A DNA stretch of 64,000 bases from Opisthorchis felineus (lineage: Eukaryota > Platyhelminthes > Trematoda > Opisthorchiida > Opisthorchiidae): positions 188,049 to 252,048 of the forward strand of contig SJOL01004777.1 of NCBI GenBank assembly GCA_004794785.1. The letters are read 5' to 3'. The notes under the pieces were generated by a model. That model ran no database searches. It had not been told where the DNA came from and was given only the letters and a program-made list of their open reading frames with translations. Positions 48,845-60,023 of this stretch are shown here, piece by piece; the first letter of the stretch is position 1; the number at the start of each line of letters is the position of its first letter. Both the position numbers and the translations under genes were made by a program.

Positions 48845-48958
48845 TACCCTAGAAGGTGGTGTTACTTCGAGGTTTCCTCTTTGGAAGAGTCCTATACTTA
48901 TGGAAGAATAGGACTCTTCCAAAGAGGAAAACTTGACGTAACACCACCTTCTAGGGTA
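48845..48958. repeat. 114-bp near-perfect palindrome
   Basis: Left arm 48845-48899 and right arm 48904-48958 are inverted copies: 55 bp with 4 mismatches, separated by a 4-base centre (ATGG). The arms begin TACCCTAGAAGGTGGTGTTA and contain CCTCTTTGGAAGAGTCCTAT. Because of the palindrome, both strands encode nearly the same short peptide, but no start or motif suggests a gene. Cruciform DNA or a very stable hairpin RNA would form. It may be a small foldback transposon or a recent inverted duplication. Confidence 0.95.
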
Positions 48959-51900
48959 CGGAATAAAATTTGATACCGGTGTAACGACGTATGCTACTGA
49001 TGAAGCATGCAAGTGGTTCATGGTCTGATGTCCAAGCTCCGCCCCGCATCCGATGGCAGGTGGTTACTACGAAAATTATGGAACAGCTTTCCAGTGTTTG
49101 TTTGTTTATTATTCAATGAACGTCCAAGGAAGTTCAAGAGGACGCGGGAGAATGTTCACCTTTCAAAAATCCTGTGTAGACGTCTAAAGGCTTGCAACCG
49201 CTTAGTTCCTGTTTGATAGTAAACAACTTTGGAGCGAAGCGCTTTCCTCCTTTTACCAGTATTAGTACCCTGGATTAAAATTTAGGGCGGACTTGACACT
49301 CACTGCCAGCTCGTCTCGTATACGGGCAACTAGATACAACACCACTCCTGTGTCTTTCTGGCGTCCAAAGATCTAGCTAGCTCCTAGGGAGTAGAATTCG
49401 GCCATTTTTCAGACTGCAGATACTTTAACCGTGAAGAACAATCCATCTGACGTCTCGGCCTTGGAGTTTCCTTCTGTATCCTTTCTTTCTTGGACTTTAC
49501 TTCTCTATATGGCTTAGTTTCAATGGCAAACAGAAAGTGAAGCTGACATTTGCATACTAGAATGTGAACTTCGTGTCAGTCGCGTGCAAGGTTTCAAAAT
49601 AAGGCAGACTTGCTGTGCTGTAAGTCCACGCTTCTTAATGCAAACGACAATCATGCTCTTGATGCCAGTCAGGCCATCCACAGAAACATCTGCTTCACAT
49701 TGCATTCCAGCCTTCAGAAGTAGTTGGGGAAGTACCTATATGAGAGAACTGACATAGAGCCAAGTTAAATATGCTTAGCCAGGCTTCTATTTTGAGAAGC
49801 CGAGGAGTACTGTACAGCTGTTACATCCTTACTGGAAATCACCAGCAGTGTGCGTTTCACAAATCTTCAGGGAGATTCGAACTGGCAATCTCTCAGCTAT
49901 CATTTGCATACTAAAAAGCCCTGCCACGAGGGTCGGATCAACAGTCTGCTTAACTCGCACTTAAGATGCATCCCCACTCCTCTTTCAGTCACCGGACCCA
50001 CATCACGTGGTCACGTTTTGATCGACTGACTTCTCAAGTGACAACTTCTCAGATAGAAGTCTCACAACACGTATGAATTATTCATGTTTCTGTGCCAATA
50101 GCGGAAGGTTATATGGAAACCTTCAACCTAGATTTTGTCCTGTAGGTGATGATTTCCAACAAGAATGAAATACTTGTACGTTACTGCTCGGCATGCATTG
50201 ATTCCACTTACAGAACGAAAGTTGGAATGAGACTTTCCGGATTACACAACCGTTCCAGCAGGCATCTCGGTACGTTTTTTGGAGTTCAGGTGCCAGATTT
50301 GGATTTGCACCTTTACAGTGTATTACGGAAATGGCATTTATTGCGGTTGAGAAGTATTCATAGTGGCACATACTTTTAGGCCACTAAACATGTAAAGTTC
50401 AGTCCTGGTGTCCACAAGCTAGATACAAAATCGGAAATAACATGCCCCATAATTCATCTTTCTGTGTCTACCTGACTTTAATTAGGATATCCTAGTTGAA
50501 CTGATTTCAAAAATCTCTCTGAACAAATAATGCTCACTGAATTGGTAGAGTGGTCTTTGTTGAACATGATCTCCCGCATCCTGTTGTTTTGGTGGTCATG
50601 GGAACAAATATTATAGAGTAGATAGTATAATAGCTCCGATAGTAAGACACTAAAATACTGGCTTGTTTGAAGAGACTGTGTCGCTTCCTGAAACACTATA
50701 TTTTGAGGTCACCATTCACAGAAGTCAATGCCAACGCTCTACAAACGCAAAATCCTCAAATAGCATCACATGCTGACTTTTGAGTGCATTCGTCTACGTG
50801 CTCTGAGTGTGACTTTTTATAATTGTAATAAAACTTTATTGCTAAGTTCCATGTGTCTTCGTGCGCAAGTTTCCAAAAATCAACAGAATTTTCTTTCGGA
50901 AATGTGTATGCCGGCTTTCTTTAGCCAAGGATATTAGTGGTGGATGATGTTTCGGCAGTAACCTTTGAAACTTTGAATGTTGTAGAAAACATCACTTATT
51001 AGCCCAGTAATTTTCCACTAACTGGCATTCGAATTCTCTAATTAGCCTCAGGATATGCTAAGCCCGCTTAGCTGACAAACTAGAAGACTATTCTTGCTAG
51101 GTTACAGCAAATTCAAATGGTATTTTCGAGAAGGTATGTGGATTGTTTTGGCCTGGATGGGCCACATCCATTATCCGTCACTATATCGAACAAAAGCAGA
51201 TCCATACATGACTAAAGATGTTTAAAATAGCTTGGAAGATTTTATCATTCGGCCACTGTACTGCGGATCGTCCCTCAAAGTCCACACACGTCCATCGTCT
51301 GTCCTAATGTAACCAAGTCAAGCTGGTCACCCAAAAGTAGTGTTTTTTTTGGAGAATACTTGCTCATTCAACAAACAGTTGCGGTCTGTTGGTATAGGCC
51401 ACCGTCGTAAACGGAATCCTGGTTCAAAAAAGCTGAAATATATACACGAATGAACCAACCATATGCTACCTCTTCAATGGGTGGAACCACTTTGGAAGTG
51501 ACGTGTCTTCTGAAAATTCCTTCAACAAATCGGTAGTTAATGAAGCTTGGTGACTTTGAAGACAGATTGTCCTCCTGTCCGAGGAGGTTACTCCTATTCG
51601 GGGGGTTGTACAGGGTAGGATAACCACAAAACAGTCGATGGTCAATCTAAAATAAAATTTCACGAGGAATGGCTTACTGTGACCATTGACCCAAGAGGTG
51701 ACATCTGTATTATTAAGATATGGTAAACAGTGAATCCTGTGGAAAATTTCCTCCAAATATCAGAATTTAAATTTCCCTCATTTCGGGCATATTCCTGTAC
51801 GCCCTTACTATTAATTACTGTATGTGGCGACGTTAATTCTGGAACACTTTTAACGTCTTACCTTTGTGGACTCCACCCCACCCAGAAGGACACGATTTAT

Positions 51901-52551
51901 TTTGGTTCTGGCACACAGACTTTGTTAGAAACGAATGAAGTGGGTAGCGCCACGAAGTTGTGGTGTGTCGTACCTATATTTGGTGCCAAATCCTGATTAA
52001 ACTCTGTGCACGGGCTTTGTATCCTGTTCAGAAGATCCACTTTGGAAGGACACTTAACAAGATCATTTCCAAGTGTTTTCTTTGAGGTGCATTAAGCCAG
52101 CATTCCTGAAAGAAATCTTTCGGAACTGTACCGTAGTGGTTTTATTTCTATAGAGAAGGGGTTCGTTTACGGAGATCTTATTCCTGAGGTCCACTCTTGT
52201 CTGACAAAGACCCACACAATGCCTTCAGGCTATGTTATGGTATCAATGCTCCTGTCAACTAATCATTCCAAGCAACTGAACAAGGTCTGTTGTTTTAAAA
52301 TCTTCCACTTGAATTATATCAGGCCAAGTGGAAGGATTTTCTGCTTCCGACCACAACAAAATATCATTTCACTAAGTCTCGGAAAAAACTCCCTACCAAG
52401 AGCGAACAAAAAGTGCAAAGATGTCATAAGGTTTATCTGGACGGAAGTAGGAAAGGGCGGATGATTTACGGTCCATCTGTTGATGAAGTTGTTTTGCACA
52501 CAGTAAGCAGAGGAATCAAGTGGCGGTGAACTTCTTTGCATTGACGTACAG
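48959..52551. other. No recognisable gene
   Basis: Short frames on both strands; the one at 50146-50379 is Arg/Leu-rich with no motif. A degenerate CTAGCTAGC patch is near 49374. I see no F1, F2 or RNA gene. Confidence 0.45.
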
Positions 52552-52660
52552 TATTCACGTCCACATCACTCGCGTTCGAACAGTCCCCAGCCTGTCCTGG
52601 CGCAATCATTCAGTTGAGTCCGTCTGAATATGCCCCCCGTAGCTAGTTCCTCTCTGCTAC
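52552..52660 (+). repeat. F3 repeat copy
   Basis: Shares TATTC..GT.CACATCA.TC, CGTTCGAACAG, CTGTCCTG, GCAAT.ATTC and AGTTCCTCTCT with the antisense sequence at 59912-60023. Function unknown; no ribozyme core or coding capacity is visible. Confidence 0.65.
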
Positions 52661-53009
52661 ACGAAGATGGCTTGGTTTTTCATACTGTTAGGGATTTTAG
52701 AGCTCTTCGAACCAAACTTTCAAGCTTCACAGCCATAAGTTTAGATGGCTTCTACTCCCACCCCTTATACATAATCTTGAAAGTTGGGTATGACTGATCC
52801 CAGTGTCAAGAGGCACACTGTTGGGAACTAAAACGAACATATTATAATATCCCCAGCTCACGATGCATTCTGAAGTTTTCCACATCATACCAACTGTCCT
52901 CGTAAATTTTTGAAGAAAGCTTGGTCCCATCATCTGGGAGTTTGGAGTAACCAACCAGAAAAAGGTGTGCATAACTCATCGGACAAAAGCGCAAGAAGTC
53001 GGAAAGCTA

Positions 53010-53130
53010 TTTGGGTTCAAGTAGGACATAAGATTGACGGAAACTTGGGGACTGCACCTACCTAATAAGCCCCAAGAAGGGCAAAACCGCTCGTGGGCTG
53101 TCGAATAGTTTGCAGAAACCTTGTGAATAG
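53010..53130 (+). mobile_element. F1 copy with inactive hammerhead
   Basis: Sense F1: TTGGGTTCAAGTAGGACATA, AGATTGACGGAAACTTGGGG, the ribozyme, GTGGGCTGTCGAATAG and GCAGAAACCTTGTGAATAG. Stem II is perfect (GCCC/GGGC, loop CAAGAA) and the stem I strand GTGGGC is kept. CUGAUGA has become CUAAUAA (53062-53068) and GAAA is AAAA. Structure is preserved while the catalytic bases are lost, consistent with random decay of a formerly active unit. Confidence 0.85.
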
Positions 53131-56100
53131 TTTCCTTTATGAAAAAGTCGAAAAGCAGTTTTAAGTAGAGACTATGAGTTTGTACAAATAGTCTGACAAG
53201 CGTTTCGTTGCCTGTAAATAATACCAAATCGGAGATGTTTAGAACCGGTCGGGAAGTCGGTGTTTCAGGTGGTGGGTGAAAAAATCGCTGCGCAACGTCC
53301 CGCTTTTGACACAAAAGCTTAGTCGTACCAAAGTACCAAGTCGATCGACTTTAATTCAAACAGAGAACAAGTCAGTGAGGGTGATGTCAACTCGCAGACG
53401 CCACCTAGATCACCAGTCTTTGTGGTCATCACCCCGAAGCATACACATTTTCCAAACCTATTCCGGTGTCCAGCGCGTGGCCCACCATCGCTGAGGCCTT
53501 GACTATCGCTTGATATTGGTCAGCGTCTCTTGGTATTTTGTTTGTATGCCTCCTATGTCAGTGTACAATGTCCTGGCTGCTTGTCCCAAATAAATCCTGG
53601 TGTACTCGATCCATTTTATCTTGTGTACACACTCCCCTAATCGTATCCACTGGCTGTTTATCAAACCTTTCTGAAAACATGGCTATGCGCCAAACTGACC
53701 CACACAACTACCGCTGCCGTGATTGCAAGAGCACTGAGTTGGATACTGGATCATTAGATCATCCAGGAACAATTCGAAGAGTGAGGTGCACGTGACTGCA
53801 ATTCATCAATCATTCAACCTTTCATTGACCTTTCAGTTCTAAGGCCAAATTACATTTGTCATTTATACTATACTAAACCGACCACTGGTGTGCAGTTAAT
53901 CTTGGAGAGGTTATGGGCGCCATCCAACTGCTCCTTACGTATCCCGTCCACTGGAAGTTTGCTTTAATCTTATTATGCAAGCCTTTCTTAGTGTGAACAT
54001 TCTTGTCCAGCCAATTTTTTTATTCGACTGCGTTTTCAGTATGATGGCACAATGGGTTGATGCCAAAACTAGCCACGTCAGTTGCCGAGGTAATCCGAGA
54101 ACAAAATTTTAAACTAAGCTCGACTGACTCTATTCAACTGTTTACACCGGAATATTCCAAGTGTTTACTTTTCATCTCTAATTTAGTAAGTAGTTCTTCC
54201 CAAGATCACCCACACCTTGGAGTCCGTGTAGCTAGTACTCCAACATCCATCTCCACGGATATAGAGATTTTCCACGACACCAACGGCGCCATTTGTTTTA
54301 ATGTTAGCACAAGGTCGCCTTGATCACCTGTTTGAGTAGGTTTAACCAAGTGACGGTTATAAAGAACATTATTATACAGCGGCCATTTGGCTGGGTTTTA
54401 CCTCAGTTAAAAGCGCTTGAAATTCACAAAACCCGATTGAGTTTGTTCGTTTTATTTGAGTCCCAAACATCAGGTAAAGTCAGTAACTGAGTGAATCTAC
54501 ATCTGCTGAGCAAGTGGAACGATTTCTTACCTTCAGAGTTCCTATCTCGAGAGAAAATTATGACTTTAACAACAGCGCCTTAACATGTAGCGTCGCTTAC
54601 CGACCAACATGAACTAAGAGATTACAGGATATCAGAAACGATGTTGAAAACTCCATTTGCGCAACGCTTTTGAGAAGTGAATTTCCCCAAGCGTTCTCCG
54701 GAACTTTGCTGGATGTCGTCTGAACGCTAACCAATAGTGTACTTTTACAAGTGTCTTGAATTATCGACATGGAAACTGAAAACTCTCATATGGGTGGGTT
54801 AGTTGCTGGGATCTCTTGAGGACACCAACTAAGCCTTCTATTGTTCTGTGGCATCACTACCCAATGGCCTGAATGTCTTGCGACCTACTGAAATGCGTTT
54901 TGTGCCAGAATGCCAATTTCGGCCTCTCTGTGGAAAACGACTTGAGCGTAATCATTGTTTGAAAAATGCCCCGTAATGCGTCAACATTATGTTGTTAGCC
55001 CGATGCAGTTGCGTAGGCATTTATCATGGTATGAGTTGCCACATCACGAGCGTCAGATGCAACTTCGATGCTGCGTTACTCTAACCTTCAAGGTTGGTCC
55101 AAAAGTCCATGCGGAATGCAAGCATGTGGGCGGTTGGATCACGGCAACCACTATACACATAGCAGTGGAACTGGCATCTACCCGGAACAGATGTTTTACA
55201 GTGCAGAACTTGAGTTAGGGACGACCGTCATGGATACGAAAGGCGGCGGATGGAAGCGTGTGGTAGGGATTGACTGGTACCAATGGACCTAGACTAGAGA
55301 GCAGGTCACAAGGTATTTTGCACTACCGCGAGAAAAAAAATGATGGCTTAGTCACTTCAATCTGAGATGAATTCGCCGCAGCTGTTTGCAGACGGCAATA
55401 GTTTAATCAGTGCGAACAGTAGACGATGAACAACGACCAGCTGGTGTGTCAGCACTTTGTACTTAGTGTTTCGTACGTCAGTGTTATCTTGAAAAATAAT
55501 CCAATGAATTCTGAGCGGAGTAAACCCTTTGATGCTGGTATTTTATGGAAACACGATTAACATGTTAGTCACAAATTATTCATGGTTTGATAATAAACTG
55601 GACAGATATTCACTGAGAACTATTGATTCATCCATACTCAGAGAAAATATGGAGCAGAAATATAAAAATTGGTGAATCACATATTTTTGCAACTCTCCAG
55701 GCCACTGCTGTTCTCAGCATTTGATGAGTAGCCATAATTCCCGTTTAGTTTTGTATGGGTTTTTCTGTAACGGAGATTTTTTCGACGTCCGTGTAACATT
55801 TTGGAGCAGTGAGAACAGTATCCGGTGCAATCGCTTTGAAACTCCCTCAACGTTGTTAACCATCCTGAAGACTCCGAAAATTTGGGTCCTGTCCTTACAG
55901 TCTAATGAAACGCTCGCTTCCCGAAAGGTTTTGCAATATGTCAATTCTCTGTAAAACGTATATCGCTTGGCTCTCCATCGGCTTGAAGAAACAACTGCGC
56001 TAGTTTTAACATAGCCCTGAATTACTGAAGCCTTTTACCAAAAGGGAGAATGCGTTCTTACTAGAGATGTCGTCCCTCTACTTCAAGAAGACTTTTACAT

Positions 56101-56529
56101 TTCATCAGTTATTTGTGTTTTCTGCTTCATTTGCTATCGCATTTGAAAACGTGAGAATCTTCTGGGCACTACTGCCGTAAACACTCATCCCAGGCACACA
56201 TAACTGATTGTATATCAGGCTTCTCAGTAGATCATTAGAACATATGCATCGTTTTTATTTCACCTGAAAGGTCTGCTTCCGGTTTATGCGGCTTGTTTCA
56301 TGCCAGTTTTAAGTTTCCTTGAGATCTATCCAACTGATGAGATACATTCTTGATCGGACTTTCCGTCTAGTGTTAGACCAACGCATACGTGCTGTCGGAT
56401 CGAGGCTGCACTCACCTTGAATGAATTCAGGACCATCGACTTGTTTCAATGGTCAATTTGGTGGGACTTACATAAGTCCTGGATCGCTTGCGTCTTTGTT
56501 TGAACGAACAAACAATACGGCTTGACAGA
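53131..56529. other. No recognisable gene
   Basis: The stretch TTTTTTATTCGACTGCGTTTTCAG before 54040 resembles a 3' splice site, but the frame after it meets a stop within a few codons in one phase and carries no motif in the others. Frames near 54955-55292 overlap in two phases and are unrecognised. Confidence 0.45.
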
Positions 56530-56620
56530 ACATACTACTCATGAAGTTGCTGAAAACTCTTCGAAATCTCACTATCTATTTCGCCTTTCTTGTGGCCCAC
56601 CATGTGGGTGCACTCTTTGC
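56530..56620 (-). repeat. F1 fragment with hammerhead remnant
   Basis: Antisense TACTCATGAAGTTGCTGAAA, ACTCTTCGAA, TATTTCGCCTTTCTTGTGG and CCCACCATGTGGGTGCACTC. The GAAA box survives (TTTC on plus), but CUGAUGA is changed beyond function. The open frame starting at 56541 runs through this repeat and is accidental. Confidence 0.65.
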
Positions 56621-57376
56621 CACTAGACTCTACTGGTGCCTTGGCCTTGATTTGCGTAGTACTGGTTTGTTGTCACGTGACAATGTGACCTTGAACGGAA
56701 GATTCTGTGGCATCACATACCCACCTGAAGTGCCCTAATGGTTCGCTAAACATAGGAACGTTGTGCGCAAAATACTTTACTGTAAAACTACGACCTCTCT
56801 GGTGCAATAGGATTGTAGCAGGCCCTGAACCCCGGCTTTTGTATCGAAGTCACGTGCGTTTCCACGTGCATTGTTGACCAATCGTCCAATGTTGTGGCGG
56901 GCCTTGTTGCTACTTGACCGCAGTGTGGAATCAACTGCACCTCATCTCATTGTTCAGACATTCACGCAAGAAGTTAGGTGATCAACATGGGAAAAACAGC
57001 GGAGCGAGCCTTCGCCTGGCACCAGTCAGAGTATTTGACATATGAAAGCTATGTATAATTCAACGCTATCTCGGTAAACGAAAAACCTATGTTTACGATA
57101 GAATTCAGTTGCTAGATGACCAACCTTCAGGCAACGTTCAAAATAAAATTGACTTATCAACTAAGCTCCTCAGTGCAGGTAGCCAGTGAATGTTTTGTCT
57201 TCCTATGTGTGGTTTCATCCCTGGGTTTACTTTCTATGCACTGCGTATCGCTTAGGTGGTCCCATGACTAAAAACTCCTCCGAAGAGAGGCCACTCCTCT
57301 GGCTTATACTCGAGACAGCCCCATATTGGACGCGATCCAGGGTGTGATGCTTATGGGAAAATAAAATTTATCACTT

Positions 57377-57462
57377 CGACAAATGCTCTCATTTGCACAC
57401 GAATTCAGTTTTGACACGAGACTCAGATGAATCCAGCTAAAGCTCTCGTTTATGGTGATCGA
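57377..57462 (-). repeat. F1 repeat fragment
   Basis: Antisense CTCTCATTTGCACACGAATT, CAGTTTTGACACGAGACTC, GATGAATCCAGCTAAAGC and TCTCGTTTATGGTG: the middle of the monomer. The frame downstream (57474-57740) is unrelated. Confidence 0.7.
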
Positions 57463-58106
57463 AGAGCAACCTTGTGAGTAGTATGTTTCTACACTTCGTT
57501 AGAAAACGTCATCCCCTATATGTCAGATATTGGTTGACATTTGCCATCTTAAGAAAATGCAGTAACTGTACAGTAGTTCAGCTCGGTATTTCAGCAGTTC
57601 GCACTGGTGATTTCACCCTGAAGATTCGCTGTGTAGGACGTCTGAAAGTCGTTGCAAGAAATCGACACGAAAGAGGCATAACTTTCACTGAAGTCAACAG
57701 GATAACGACTACTAGAAAAATGATCATCACAGTAGCTTGATAGTGAGGAATCACCAATATACCAACAGATGTATAAATTTAGGAAGCACGTGAACGTCCT
57801 TCGTTATCAGATAGAGCAGATTACATCCTCTCTGACTCTGTCAAATGATACTGACTAATTTCCAGTATGGTAGAACACATTACAGTTAGAATGGCCTTAT
57901 CAAGGCCGAGCCTGAGTAAACAAAACCTGAAACGAAGAATACCCGATAAACAAGACTTAACCACATGGGCATGACTACAAAACTGGTGTGCTTCAATGAG
58001 AATACAGTGTCGTTATCAGTGAGCAGGGTGGATCATTCTGGTTCATTTACTCACAAATACATCATAGAGGACAAACAGGCACGTGGCATGCAAAAACATC
58101 TTTCAG
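57463..58106. other. No recognisable gene
   Basis: Frame 57474-57740 is basic in its second half but shows no known motif. No family repeats. Confidence 0.4.
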
Positions 58107-58312
58107 GATGGAATGTCCAAGACAGTTCGCATCGGCATTTGGCAAACCAAAAACCCAAACACCCTTCATTGTCCAACTTCCGCCCAATTTTGACCCCTTT
58201 GTCCGATTGTTAAATGATGTCTCATATCCAATTCTATTTCGTGCGTGGAAAGAACAGCTAGTTCTAGTGGATACATTTATTCCGCAAAGTGGCTCTTTGG
58301 TTTCTTCCTATG
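58107..58312 (+). CDS. Candidate internal exon, unknown function
   Basis: AACATCTTTCAG ends at 58106, and TATG|GTAGGG follows 58312. The frame starting at the ATG at 58108 is open to 58359 and encodes alternating hydrophobic stretches (for example LPPNFDPFVRLL and EQLVLVDTFI) that look like folded protein rather than random translation. The length, 83 codons, is well within chance, no domain is recognised and no partner exon is evident. Confidence 0.15.
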
Positions 58313-58359
58313 GTAGGGGAATATACAGTTCACTGCAGCTGAGCGCGCTCGGACTCTAA

Positions 58360-59753
58360 TCGACCGATGCACACCTGTTTTGGCATGCCCCGATGGCCTG
58401 GCTTACCTACGGCCTGACAAGTTCATAAAATCACTCTAACTAGGAGTACATGTGTGTTCAATTCCCCGTACAAAGTTTCGCTTCAATTCCATGTACACAT
58501 CTGTGGCCTCTGGCGGGTCGCAAACCAAATGAATCCATCACAGTAACAAAACTACAGTTGACCACAAAGTAGGGTCTGAGATCAGGTGGCCAAGGCCGTT
58601 TGAAGACTGAAAGTACAACGGTCGTCGCAGGTTCACTGCCTTCGGTTTAGCCTCAGAGAGGCACATTTGAAGACGAAGGCTGAGCAAAAATGCTGATCAA
58701 GCAATTTCTTTCCCATTATTTGCCATTTCGGTTCCGAATGGAGCGCTGATTTGGTGTAACAACAGTGCAGCTTTGGAAGCATACGTGTCCCAATATGGTT
58801 CTCTGTGTCTCACGCAATCTGTCACCATTTGTATGGTTTAGGACCCGCTTCAAAATTTTAGAGGCTGTATTTCATTTAAATCTTCACTGAAGTCTAACTA
58901 AGAACTTTTTTCGCCTCATAATATCTATCTTTAAATTGGGGTACTTGAAGCATACCGGAACGAGATCAAGGTATCTTCGATGGATTACCAGCTAAATCAC
59001 GGCGTTGCACCGTCTAATTAGGATCCGGTCATGGTCAATCCAATCATATCATATCAACTCAATACTGTATTGTGCAAAATTTAGCATCAGATACTATCAA
59101 GCCTAGCCGTTGTACCTCTTCAACCCCAAGGCTCAGAAAGGACTGCTAGCTCCACTACGAAACGAAAGGCGACGTTTTAAATCAGGCCACGTCAAAAGTG
59201 ATATAGTTTAACTGGAGCGGCATAGGTCCTGCTGGACAGCGCGGATATTCGGAAAGCTCACACGCAGTTGTTTGTCAAAAGTCACTGCATGTAACTGTGA
59301 TACTAGGAGATGCTGATACACATCGCATTTGTTCTCCTATCTTCAGATGATCTTAGATGGCAAAGTACAGTTAAATGACGCAATAAGGGAGCATACGTTA
59401 ACTGAGAGTGGACGGATCCAGTGGATCACATGCTACGCTCGCTTTGGCACATCGAGTTGAGCATAGTTTAAAAGTACACGTTGTGCGGCATAACAATTCT
59501 GCCCTAGACATTCACTGAAGATGTTGAGAATATCGTGCGACCATATGTCGTTTCGTAATGCCGGGATAAAGTGTTCAAATTTCTAATAGCACGTATGTAC
59601 CTTTTGCCGAGTCGTATGGGCCACAAACTGGGAGAAACCGGTAGTTAGCTGAACCAGGCTGATCAATACTTAACTAACGGCGCGTAGCTTAACACACGCA
59701 TCCCACCACCAACACGCAGCCATTGACAACAGGTCCCAATTCAAAACGACGAA
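58360..59753. other. No recognisable gene; one F1 scrap
   Basis: GGGAGAAACCGGTAGTTAGC at about 59630-59650 matches the GAAA/stem III side of the F1 ribozyme without the CUGAUGA side. ATCATATCATATC occurs near 59045. Otherwise ordinary. Confidence 0.45.
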
Positions 59754-59830
59754 CTGATGATTTCACCTCGATTGGTGACGGAACCTATGCAAGTAAATTA
59801 ACTGACTCGGCAAACTACAGTAGCTCATCA
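59754..59830 (+). mobile_element. F2 repeat with hammerhead-like core
   Basis: CUGAUGA is intact (59754-59760), followed by UUUCACCUCGAUUGGUGACG with CACC/GGUG pairing, then GGAAC in place of GAAAC, and CCUAUGCAAGUAAAUUAACU, CUCGGCAAAC. The catalytic GAAA is damaged. The few codons just before it (ACAGGTCCCAATTC) faintly resemble the end of a PLE endonuclease (TGP.SI), which would fit F2 being the PLE end, but this is too short to prove it. Confidence 0.6.
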
Positions 59831-59867
59831 GCTGTAGACGGCTGCGAGATTTATAGAATCCGCGTTA

Positions 59868-59894
59868 CATCACTCACGTTCGAGCAGTCCTTCC
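59868..59894 (+). repeat. F3 repeat fragment
   Basis: CATCACTCACGTTCGAGCAG and CCTTCC match the start of F3. It is inverted relative to the longer F3 copy just downstream and can pair with it over about 27 bp. Confidence 0.6.
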
Positions 59895-59911
59895 CTACTC
59901 ATAAGCTCTAA

Positions 59912-60023
59912 TGAGAGAGGAACTCGAGTTCAGTGTTTCCCCCATGCGGTGTGGACCCACCAGAATAATTGCAGCAGGACAGAAGGAGAGCTGTTCGAAC
60001 GTGATTGATGTGAACACGAATAG
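59912..60023 (-). repeat. F3 repeat copy
   Basis: Antisense counterpart of the 52.5-kb sequence: on minus it reads TATTCGTGTTCACATCAATC, ACGTTCGAACAG, CTGTCCTGCTGCAATTATTC and GAGTTCCTCTCTC. The intervening third is more divergent. No coding capacity. Confidence 0.65.

Noticed and set aside
48782..49021. Similar peptides encoded on both strands
   Set aside because: Fully explained by the palindrome at 48845-48958, not by two genes.
54040..54323. Exon after the acceptor-like TTTTCAG at 54039
   Set aside because: The longest frame has an in-frame stop just after the acceptor, and the alternative frames are too short to support.
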